Shown here: positions 16,228 to 22,547 of the stretch, piece after piece
How positions within the stretch are numbered: the stretch's first letter is position 1
Layout: the number at the start of each line of letters is the position of its first letter
Source of the DNA: Hyphomicrobiales bacterium
GTDB lineage: Bacteria > Pseudomonadota > Alphaproteobacteria > Rhizobiales > Rhizobiaceae
NCBI GenBank assembly: GCA_900468535.1
Contig: UBTY01000041.1
Coordinates: 182,855 to 246,854, forward strand
Reading direction: 5' to 3'
Length of the DNA: 64,000 nt
Translations under genes and position numbers: made by a program
Notes under the pieces: model-generated
Database searches by the model: none
What the model was told of the DNA's origin: nothing
Seen by the model: only the letters and a program-made list of their open reading frames with translations

Positions 16228-16947
16228 CTACGAACGTCGTCGTGGACGGTCATCGACCAGCACATCGCTGTCGAAACGGTAGCCGGTGCCCCTCACCGTC
16301 GTGATCAGTCTCGGTTCTCCCGCATCAATCTCGATCTTTCGGCGCAAGCGAAGAATGAGCGCGTCGAGACTGCGGTCGTATATCTCTTCGGAATGAACCC
16401 GGCTTTCCGAAAGCAGTTTCTCGCGGGAAAGGATCCGGCGAGGCGATCGCAGAAAGGCAACGAGGAGATTGAATTCCGCGACCGTGAGCTTGGTGTCCGG
16501 AACGTCCGGTCGGCAGAGGCGCCGTTGACGCACCCAAAGTGTTGCATCCGCAAAGGCGTAGCACCGCACGTCCTGATCGGTTCTCGTGGCGCGTTTCTCG
16601 CGCATCGCGACGCGCAGGCGTGCCAGCAGCTCCCGAACGGCGAAAGGCTTTGCAATATAGTCGACGGCCCCTGTCTCCAGGCCGCGCACCTTGTCATCTT
16701 CGTGGGTGCGATTAGCGCTGACGATCACGATCGCGGCATCGGTACATGCGGCTATTTTCTCTATGACCGCGAAGTCCTCGTTGAAAGTCACCCCGACGAT
16801 CACAGCGTCCACGACGTCGCCTGCGAGGCGTTGTTCAAGCTCCGCGACGTCTTTCACGTCAGTCACATGAAGCCAGTTGGCAGTCAGTTCCGGCGTCAGC
16901 GCAGCGCTGGTCGCGGCATCGGTATCAAGCACAAGGACGTGCTTCAT
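16228..16947 (-). CDS. OmpR-type winged-helix regulator with degenerate receiver
   Basis: The 239-residue product has an N-terminal receiver-like domain and a C-terminal OmpR-type winged helix (KLTVAEFNLLVAFLRSPRRI, then SLDALILRLRRKIE and ITTVRGTGYRF). The receiver keeps the Lys (YIAKPFAVREL), but the strand that normally ends in the phospho-acceptor Asp reads DAVIVGVTFNEDF, with Gly in that place. It is therefore probably not controlled by ordinary Asp phosphorylation. The ATG at 16947 has GGAGG upstream. It is convergent with the cyclase gene, and no cognate kinase is next to it. Confidence 0.88.
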   Translation of the reverse strand: MKHVLVLDTDAATSAALTPELTANWLHVTDVKDVAELEQRLAGDVVDAVIVGVTFNEDFAVIEKIAACTDAAIVIVSANRTHEDDKVRGLETGAVDYIAKPFAVRELLARLRVAMREKRATRTDQDVRCYAFADATLWVRQRRLCRPDVPDTKLTVAEFNLLVAFLRSPRRILSREKLLSESRVHSEEIYDRSLDALILRLRRKIEIDAGEPRLITTVRGTGYRFDSDVLVDDRPRRRS

Positions 16948-17043
16948 CGCATCCTCCGTCAATCGCCTCGGACGTATAGCCAAGCGAGCGATCAACGACA
17001 ATGAAAACGGAGAGCCTTCACCCCTCTAAGGGACTGATTTACC

Positions 17044-17089
17044 ACTAACTTTCGTATAGCTTTCGCGCGTTTCAGCGGGCACCTAGAAT
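17044..17089 (+). promoter_or_regulatory. StyR/TodT-like box with -10 hexamer, distal hydrolase promoter
   Basis: Core AACTTTCGTATAG (17047-17059), with GTA in place of GTT, followed by TAGAAT at 17084-17089, 30 nt after the G. It is the weakest core of the ten but has the best -10. It faces the hydrolase gene; read the other way it has no suitable hexamer. Confidence 0.55.
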
Positions 17090-17180
17090 ACGGAAAGACG
17101 GACGTCGCATAGCTGATCGCGAGGCGGCCCCTTTGCCGCGCAAGCACCCGTCACGTATCCCGAAGACCCCTCTTTGCACA

Positions 17181-17223
17181 GAACGAACGTTTGGGTTTCC
17201 CGGCAGCGGCCGGTTGCTAGTTT
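17181..17223 (+). promoter_or_regulatory. StyR/TodT-like box with -10 hexamer, proximal hydrolase promoter
   Basis: Core AACGAACGTTTGG (17182-17194) and TAGTTT at 17218-17223, 29 nt after the first base of GTTT. It lies about 85 bp before the hydrolase ATG at 17309. Confidence 0.65.
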
Positions 17224-17308
17224 AGCGCACCAGGCAACGGAACTCATCGCATGACGGATGAGCGTCCTCTGGTCTTCTCCGAACCAAAGCCAAATCAGGA
17301 GCTCCGAA

Positions 17309-18277
17309 ATGGATATCGCCTCGACAACCCCGACACGCAGGAAAATCATGACAGGAACACTCGGTCTTGCTGCAGTCGCAGCAACGCTGAGCGCAGAGCC
17401 GTCGCAAGCCGCCAAACCCAAGAAGACGGCTGACCGTCTCGCCAGCGGAAACTACGTTACGTCGGCTGACGGCACGGAAATCTTCTACAAGGACTGGGGG
17501 CCGAAGGATGCTCAGCCAATCGTCTTCCATCACGGCTGGCCGCTCAGCAGCGATGACTGGGATGCGCAGATGCTGTTCTTCCTCGGTAAGGGCTTTCGAG
17601 TTGTGGCCCACGACCGACGTGGCCACGGCCGCTCTGCGCAGGTCAGCGACGGACACGACATGGATCACTATGCCGCCGACGCGGCAGCAGTCGCCGATCA
17701 CCTCGATCTGCGCAAATCCGTTCACATCGGCCACTCGACGGGAGGCGGCGAAGCAGCGCGCTATGTTGCCCGCCACGGAAAAGGCCGCGTTTCCAAACTT
17801 GTTCTCATCGGTGCTGTGCCGCCGATCATGGTCAAGACAGCGTCGAATCCAGGCGGCCTGCGTCTCGAAGTCTTCGATGGCCTGCGATCGACACTCGCGG
17901 CTAACAGATCGCAGTTCTACATCGATTTCCCGAGCGGTCCGTTCTACGGCTTCAATCGCGAAGGCGCGAAGCCTTCGGAGGCAATGATCCGCAACTGGTG
18001 GCGCCAGGGCATGATGGGTGCGGCAAACGCACATTATCTCGGCATCAAGGCATTTTCGGAAACGGACTTCACCGAAGACTTGAAGATGATCGATGTCCCG
18101 ACGCTTGTGCTCCATGGAGACGACGACCAGATCGTTCCAGTCGCCGATTCAGCCGTCTTGTCTGCAAAGCTCTTGAAGCAGCCGACCCTCAAGATCTACA
18201 AGGGCCTACCGCACGGGATGGCGACAACGCACGCCGACATCATCAACGCCGACATTCTCACCTTCATCAACGGATAA
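17309..18277 (+). CDS. Exported (Tat) alpha/beta hydrolase, non-heme chloroperoxidase-like
   Basis: The 322-residue protein starts with a twin-arginine signal (TRRKIMTGTLGLAAVAATL), so export to the periplasm in folded form is likely. The alpha/beta-hydrolase core follows: HHGWPLSSDDW oxyanion region, HIGHSTGGGEAARY nucleophile elbow with Ser, HGDDDQIVPV acid and GLPHGM histidine. This Ser-Asp-His set and the WPLS motif are typical of the cofactor-free haloperoxidase/arylesterase group. The start is set by GGAG 6-7 nt upstream of 17309; an upstream TTG in the same frame lacks support. Physiological substrate unknown; the family includes esterases, lactonases and perhydrolases. Two regulatory boxes lie upstream. 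Confidence 0.9.
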   Translation: MDIASTTPTRRKIMTGTLGLAAVAATLSAEPSQAAKPKKTADRLASGNYVTSADGTEIFYKDWGPKDAQPIVFHHGWPLSSDDWDAQMLFFLGKGFRVVAHDRRGHGRSAQVSDGHDMDHYAADAAAVADHLDLRKSVHIGHSTGGGEAARYVARHGKGRVSKLVLIGAVPPIMVKTASNPGGLRLEVFDGLRSTLAANRSQFYIDFPSGPFYGFNREGAKPSEAMIRNWWRQGMMGAANAHYLGIKAFSETDFTEDLKMIDVPTLVLHGDDDQIVPVADSAVLSAKLLKQPTLKIYKGLPHGMATTHADIINADILTFING

Positions 18278-18283
18278 TCGTTC

Positions 18284-18307
18284 GAGGAGGGTGCTGGCAC
18301 CCTCCTC
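18284..18307 (+). terminator. Terminator hairpin after hydrolase
   Basis: GAGGAGGGTGC (18284-18294) and GCACCCTCCTC (18297-18307) form a perfect 11-bp stem 6 bp after the stop codon, followed by TCTTC. It probably ends transcription of the hydrolase gene. Confidence 0.7.
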
Positions 18308-18508
18308 TCTTCATCTGATTTAGCACTGGCAGCTGGATTCCATCTTGGAAATTCCGCCTGCGAGACCGCACTAGCCCGGCTGAAAACCTGCAGCGCGCCA
18401 AGGGAGTCAAACCGTTGGCTTCGCGAGAATGCGACTTTTGCCCGGTGCTCCACGCGTACTCGTCCCGCGCTGGTCACGCGGCAGTTTGGACCGTGGCGAG
18501 TGGAAAAC

Positions 18509-18526
18509 GGAGCCGCGAACGGCTCC
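18509..18526 (-). terminator. Terminator hairpin after second NmrA-like gene
   Basis: GGAGCCG-CGAA-CGGCTCC is a perfect 7-bp stem with a 4-nt loop, 10 bp past the reverse-strand stop at 18537. On the reverse strand it is followed by TTTTCC, a short T tract, as expected for an intrinsic terminator. Confidence 0.75.
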
Positions 18527-18536
18527 GCCACAGTCA

Positions 18537-19298
18537 TCAATGCGCGGGGGGCGGCGTGGCAGTCTTAACCCACTCGGAGAAGGGCAGTTTGCCAAGGCGA
18601 GCGCCCGGAGAAGGAACAAGACTATTGTTCTCGAGCAGGGCTCCGAAATAGCGCGTCTGGCTATCCACGACGATATCGCGCGTATCGCCGATCTGGCGCA
18701 AATATTGACCGACAGCATCGGCAATCCGGATCACGTCCGGGCCGGCAATCTCCACGGTCTTGTTGAGCGGCGAGCCGAGGACAAAATCAACGAGCGCGTC
18801 GGCGACGTCATCGGAGAAGATCGGCTGCATCATCGCCGGCGATAGATGAACTTTACCTCCGTCGGCGCCCGATTGCGCGATGCCGAACATAAACTCGAAG
18901 AACTGCGTCGAGTGGACGATTGTGTAGGGAATACCCGATTCCCTGATGATCGTTTCCTGCGCCATCTTCGCCCGCAGATAGCCGCTTTCGAGCAAACGCT
19001 CGGTGCCAACAACCGAGAGCGCCAGATGATGCCTGACGCCGGCGGCTGCCTCCGCGGACATCAGGTTGCGGCCCGACGTCTGGAAGAATTCGAGGACCGC
19101 CTTGTCTTCAAAGGACGGGGAGTTGGCAAGATCCACAACGACCTGGGCACCCTCGAGTACCTGGGCAAGTCCCTCTCCGGTCATCGTATTCACACCGGAT
19201 GCTGGAGAGGCGGCAATAGCATCGTGACCTTTTGCCTGAAGTCGCTTCACGAGTTTCGAACCGATCAGCCCGGTTCCGCCAATAACGACGATCTTCAT
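18537..19298 (-). CDS. NmrA-like NAD(P)-binding protein (atypical SDR)
   Basis: The 253-residue protein opens with the Rossmann motif MKIVVIGGTGLIGSKLVKRL and shows the same layout as the paralogue at 5707-6465, with matching stretches GVNTMTGEGLAQVL, NSPSFEDKAVLEFF and YTIVHSTQFFEFMFG. The ATG at 19298 begins the first beta strand, so in-frame codons upstream are non-coding. It is probably an NAD(P)-binding redox sensor or quinone-type reductase; the substrate is not known. A near-perfect regulatory box lies about 120 bp upstream and a hairpin terminator follows, so it is a single-gene unit. Confidence 0.87.
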   Translation of the reverse strand: MKIVVIGGTGLIGSKLVKRLQAKGHDAIAASPASGVNTMTGEGLAQVLEGAQVVVDLANSPSFEDKAVLEFFQTSGRNLMSAEAAAGVRHHLALSVVGTERLLESGYLRAKMAQETIIRESGIPYTIVHSTQFFEFMFGIAQSGADGGKVHLSPAMMQPIFSDDVADALVDFVLGSPLNKTVEIAGPDVIRIADAVGQYLRQIGDTRDIVVDSQTRYFGALLENNSLVPSPGARLGKLPFSEWVKTATPPPAH

Positions 19299-19384
19299 AG
19301 TTCGCTCCTTTATCAAGGATTTGAGGGGTGGTTCCGACCCAATCTCGTGCGGGTCTGCTGCTTGGGCCGCTAGGGCCGGATAAG

Positions 19385-19430
19385 AGCCTACGGGATTGGC
19401 CCCAACAGAACAGACAAACGTAAGTTTGGG
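19385..19430 (-). promoter_or_regulatory. StyR/TodT-like box with -10 hexamer, second NmrA promoter
   Basis: On the reverse strand: CCCC, then core AACTTACGTTTGT (AAAC/GTTT halves at 19416-19427), then TAGGCT (19390-19385) 29 nt after the first base of GTTT. The dyad CAAAC-GTAA-GTTTG is perfect over 5 bp each side. The gene starts at 19298. Confidence 0.72.
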
Positions 19431-19530
19431 GCTACGGGAGCACTTGGTCGAACCGCGATCGGACAGGCTCGGCAACCGGCGAGAAACTTCGCCCGGTGCT
19501 AGCCGGCAACGGATCACCACCGGGCGACGA

Positions 19531-20172
19531 TCACCCGCGTTTGAGTTTTTCGGTCTTGCGTACGAGATCTGCCAGTGACCTGCTCTGCATCTTGCGCATC
19601 AGGCTCATACGATGAAGCTTTACAGTCATCTCACTGATGCCCAACTCATAGGCGACCTGCTTGTTCATCAGGCCCTTGACGACTTCGAACATGACGTCCT
19701 TCTCGCGCGGCGTCAGCGTGTCGGCAAGCGCCTCTATCCGCTCGCGTTCTGCGTCAACAACGCGCCGTTCGGCGTCGAGCTTGATTGCATGGTCAACTGC
19801 ATCGAGAAGATCCTGGCTTGCGAATGGTTTGGTGATGAAATCCGTCGCTCCGGCCTTCATAGCTTTGACGCTGGCCGGTACATCAGCATAGGCGGTCAGG
19901 AAAATGACCGGCAGTCGGCTGCCGGCGTGCGAAAGTCGCGCTTGCAGATCCAGTCCGGTCCCACCGGGCATACGGAGATCGACGACAAGGCAGCCGGGGG
20001 CGCTGATATCAGCCGTCTCCAGAAATTCCGAGCCATTCGAGAAGGCGCTCGCTCGTGTCTTGGTGACCATGAAAAGCTCGAGCAGGGAATCGCGCATGTC
20101 TTCGTCATCATCGACGACGTATACGACCGGCTCGATGCTTTGGGCGTGCTCTTTGAATTGCGCCTGGTGCAT
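19531..20172 (-). CDS. FixJ/NarL-type response regulator (receiver + LuxR HTH)
   Basis: The 213-residue protein has a receiver (VVYVVDDDEDMRDSLLELF acidic pocket; CLVVDLRMPGGTGLDL phospho-acceptor; VIFLTAYADV Thr; FITKPFA Lys) and a LuxR-type HTH (LTPREKDVMFEVVKGLMNKQ, recognition helix SEMTVKLHRMSLMRKM). The recognition helix is nearly the same as in the regulator at 13735 (SExxVKLHR...MRKM), so the two may bind the same box. The ATG at 20172 is supported by GAGG; an in-frame TTG at 20259 has no ribosome site. It has its own box promoter and precedes the second NmrA-like gene, which has a separate promoter. Confidence 0.91.
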   Translation of the reverse strand: MHQAQFKEHAQSIEPVVYVVDDDEDMRDSLLELFMVTKTRASAFSNGSEFLETADISAPGCLVVDLRMPGGTGLDLQARLSHAGSRLPVIFLTAYADVPASVKAMKAGATDFITKPFASQDLLDAVDHAIKLDAERRVVDAERERIEALADTLTPREKDVMFEVVKGLMNKQVAYELGISEMTVKLHRMSLMRKMQSRSLADLVRKTEKLKRG

Positions 20173-20283
20173 GACTGTGCCTCGTTTACTGACTTCATGA
20201 TCCGCTGCCAGCAATTGGTCGGCGACGCCGGCCACGTTGGAAGCGCGAGCGATGGTCAATGGTAATGTTTCTGGCGTTCCAGA

Positions 20284-20330
20284 TATCTACCACATGCACT
20301 CCCGCGCGTGACGGTAAACCTTGGTTTAGG
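20284..20330 (-). promoter_or_regulatory. StyR/TodT-like box with -10 hexamer, FixJ-type regulator promoter
   Basis: On the reverse strand the core reads AACCAAGGTTTAC (halves at 20316-20327), within the perfect palindrome TAAACC-TT/AA-GGTTTA, followed by TAGATA (20289-20284) 30 nt after the first base of GTTT. It is the copy closest to the StyR/TodT operator as I remember it and stands before a FixJ-type gene. Confidence 0.78.
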
Positions 20331-20766
20331 AAGGCGTTGTGAGCGGGCGATCGGCTGATGCGGCCCGCGGATATCTGCTGCATGCCCATATCGTGGCACA
20401 AATGCCGAAGATGGCGGGCAGACTGACGGCCGGGAAGTCGCGCAACAGGACGGACGAAGAGCAAATTCCGACCGCCACTTCCCAAAGATGAAACAGCGCG
20501 TGGGCGATGAGCCAGAGCGTTGCTGCACCCCATAGCTCGATGCGTCGCTCCTCCCGGAACCAACCGACGGCAAACCCGAGAGCGATAAAGCCCTGGATGA
20601 TACCGATGTCGCGAACAAAGTGCTGATTGAAGAAGCCGGTATCCGTTACGCCGGGAACGAAATTGTACCATCCCTCCGGATCATAGAGCATATAGGCTGC
20701 AAGCCATCCGGCCAGGAGGATGTTGAACGACACCATGGCGCCGACAGCGTATTTGAGAGTTTGCAT
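20326..20766 (-). CDS. Small four-helix membrane protein
   Basis: The 146-residue protein has four predicted membrane segments (about residues 5-27, 55-75, 82-105 and 112-130), with YDPEGWYNFVPGVTDTGFFN between the first two and HALFHLWEVAVG in the third. I do not recognise a characterised family. Such short proteins with conserved His and Trp in the helices occur next to redox genes, but no cofactor site is proven. The ATG at 20766 has GGAG. A regulatory box lies 33-80 bp upstream, and the SDR gene is upstream on the same strand. Confidence 0.75.
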   Translation of the reverse strand: MQTLKYAVGAMVSFNILLAGWLAAYMLYDPEGWYNFVPGVTDTGFFNQHFVRDIGIIQGFIALGFAVGWFREERRIELWGAATLWLIAHALFHLWEVAVGICSSSVLLRDFPAVSLPAIFGICATIWACSRYPRAASADRPLTTPS

Positions 20767-20798
20767 CTCATTTCTCCTGCTTTCGATCTCACCATAGA

Positions 20799-20846
20799 CA
20801 GCTACCATGGCCGGCTCGCGCGGGCCTCCCAAACGAAAGTTAGGGG
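20799..20846 (-). promoter_or_regulatory. StyR/TodT-like box with -10 hexamer, membrane protein promoter
   Basis: On the reverse strand: CCCCC, core AACTTTCGTTTGG (AAAC half at 20831-20834, GTT half at 20839-20841), then TAGCTG (20804-20799) 30 nt after the first base of GTTT. The -10 is about 33 bp before the ATG at 20766, giving a short leader. Confidence 0.68.
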
Positions 20847-20872
20847 GCCCAGCAACCATTGCACGTTGGAGT

Positions 20873-21616
20873 TCACGCGAGTGACAGTCCGCCATCAACG
20901 AGCAGCTCTAGACCATTGACGAAGTTGTCGGTCGCCAGGAACAAAGCGGCGCGGGCCAGCTCTTCGGGCTGCCCCATCCGTCCCGCTGGGATCAGATCGG
21001 CCAACTGCCGTTCAAGCGCCGGGCGATCCGCCTCACTGACGCCAAGCTTTCCAAGGATCTCAGTTTCGACCGGTCCGGGACTCAGAATATTCACCCGAAT
21101 GCGACGCTCCCTGAATTCGATCGCCCAGTTCCTGGCAAACGCCGCGAGCGCTGCCTTGGAACCGGCATAGACCGTATGGTTGGGAAGAACCTTGGTTGCC
21201 GCAAGGGAGCTGGTAACGATGATGCTGCTCCCTTTTCGCAATAGAGGCGCCATGGTCTGGACGCCGAAGAATACGCCGCGCGTATTGACCGCAAAGTGCC
21301 GGTCATATTCTTCTTCGCTCACCTCGCCCGACGTGGAGAGGTTGATGACACCGGCGTTGGCCATGTAGATGTCGACCGCTCCAAATCTGCTGCCGACCTC
21401 GGCGACAAGATGTTGCTGATCGGCGACGCTGGCGACGTCGCCGCAAATGGCGATCGCCCCATGACCTATCTCTTCGATCGCCGCGTCGAGAATATCCTGG
21501 CGGCGGCCCGTTACGACCACTTTCGCACCTTCCTTGGCGAACAGTTTCGCAGTTTCCTTTCCGATACCGCTGTTCCCGCCCGTGATGACGGCAACCTTGT
21601 CTTGAAGCAATTGCAT
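20873..21616 (-). CDS. Short-chain dehydrogenase/reductase (classical SDR)
   Basis: The 247-residue protein has all landmarks of classical SDRs: VAVITGGNSGIGKETA (TGxxxGxG cofactor motif), NAGVINL (NAG), a Ser in IIVTSSLAAT, the catalytic pair in TVYAGSKAAL (YxxxK), and the C-terminal PAGRMGQPEELARAALFLA. The cofactor motif is followed by VVVTGRRQD, with Arg residues that favour NADPH. The ATG at 21616 has GGAG; ten extra in-frame codons upstream lack support. The substrate is unknown. I find no recurrent box in front of it, unlike its neighbours. Confidence 0.93.
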   Translation of the reverse strand: MQLLQDKVAVITGGNSGIGKETAKLFAKEGAKVVVTGRRQDILDAAIEEIGHGAIAICGDVASVADQQHLVAEVGSRFGAVDIYMANAGVINLSTSGEVSEEEYDRHFAVNTRGVFFGVQTMAPLLRKGSSIIVTSSLAATKVLPNHTVYAGSKAALAAFARNWAIEFRERRIRVNILSPGPVETEILGKLGVSEADRPALERQLADLIPAGRMGQPEELARAALFLATDNFVNGLELLVDGGLSLA

Positions 21617-21875
21617 GTCTGATCTCCGTGTTGACGCGGCAGACATAGGAGCTGTTCGGGAACGTGATTAGCCGGAGGTCGAGCACAACAGATTTGCCCG
21701 GCGATGCGTAATGAAGCCCAACATCTTGCCCCGACAGGTTGCGCCCCGGGTGTTTGATCGGGCATTCGTGTTACATCTGTCAGGCAAGCCTTCGAGCGCC
21801 GTTCTCGGCAAGGTTGAAGCAAGCCGCTCGCCCCAGCGTCGCCTCCGTCTACTCATCCAACAAAGGAATGAAACA

Positions 21876-22319
21876 ATGCGCGTTGGCTCCGAAAGCTCGA
21901 TCTTTAGCCTGTTCATGCCCAAGAGAACCAAGGGCCCCTCGATTTCCGACGGGGGGATTGCCTTCAAAACCGCGGAGTCGCCGAAGACGCCGCCAATCAA
22001 ATCCGACGATCAACTGCTTGCGGACCTCTACGACAATACCGCCCAGCAACTGATCGACGATGCCGATATTGACGGCGACGGCATGTTGAGCCGCGACGAG
22101 TACCTGGGGGCACAAAAACGCCTGGCCAACGCCAACGATCGGATCTTCGATCAGCAGGCGGCAGAAGAGCGCTGGGCGAAGTTCGATCCGAACGGCAAGG
22201 GCACGATCGATAAGAGCGAGGTCATCGAAGGCCTGAAGACAATTCTTCCGCTAAAGGTCGGGCACCTCGATGCCGCGACGGTGAATGCGATCCAGAACCG
22301 GCCACCAACGAGATATTGA
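21876..22319 (+). CDS. EF-hand calcium-binding protein
   Basis: The 147-residue protein contains two canonical EF-hand loops: DIDGDGMLSRDE (about residues 65-76) and DPNGKGTIDKSE (about 107-118), with Asp/Asn at positions 1, 3 and 5, Gly at 6 and Glu at 12. There is no clear signal peptide (the N-terminus reads MRVGSESSIFSLFMPKR), so it should be cytoplasmic or exported by another route. The ATG at 21876 has AAAGGA. It is divergent from the SDR and upstream of a five-PAS kinase gene. A Ca2+ sensor or buffer role follows from the motif; the partner is unknown. Confidence 0.85.
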   Translation: MRVGSESSIFSLFMPKRTKGPSISDGGIAFKTAESPKTPPIKSDDQLLADLYDNTAQQLIDDADIDGDGMLSRDEYLGAQKRLANANDRIFDQQAAEERWAKFDPNGKGTIDKSEVIEGLKTILPLKVGHLDAATVNAIQNRPPTRY

Positions 22320-22547
22320 AGCTGGACGAGCAATGTCGCTCCGCACCCGCGCACGGGGGGGGCGGAGCCGGCCGTTGCAGCCGGAGCGTGACTACGAAAT
22401 GCAATGCCTCTTGAAATATCGCAGCTTCCGGCCGAAGGATGGCAGCCAGATACAAACGCCACACACAATCGCACCCACCGCCGCACGCCTGATTACCAAA
22501 GTTGAGCGGGTAGACGACGGCGTTGCGCTGGTCGACACATTCAAACG

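Larger units (their letters stand above)
16948..17308. other. Divergent intergenic region between OmpR-type gene and hydrolase
   Basis: I see no gene in this 361-bp gap. It holds two forward-pointing copies of the recurrent box with -10 hexamers (17044-17089 and 17181-17223), so the hydrolase gene may have two tandem promoters 135 bp apart. Confidence 0.6.
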
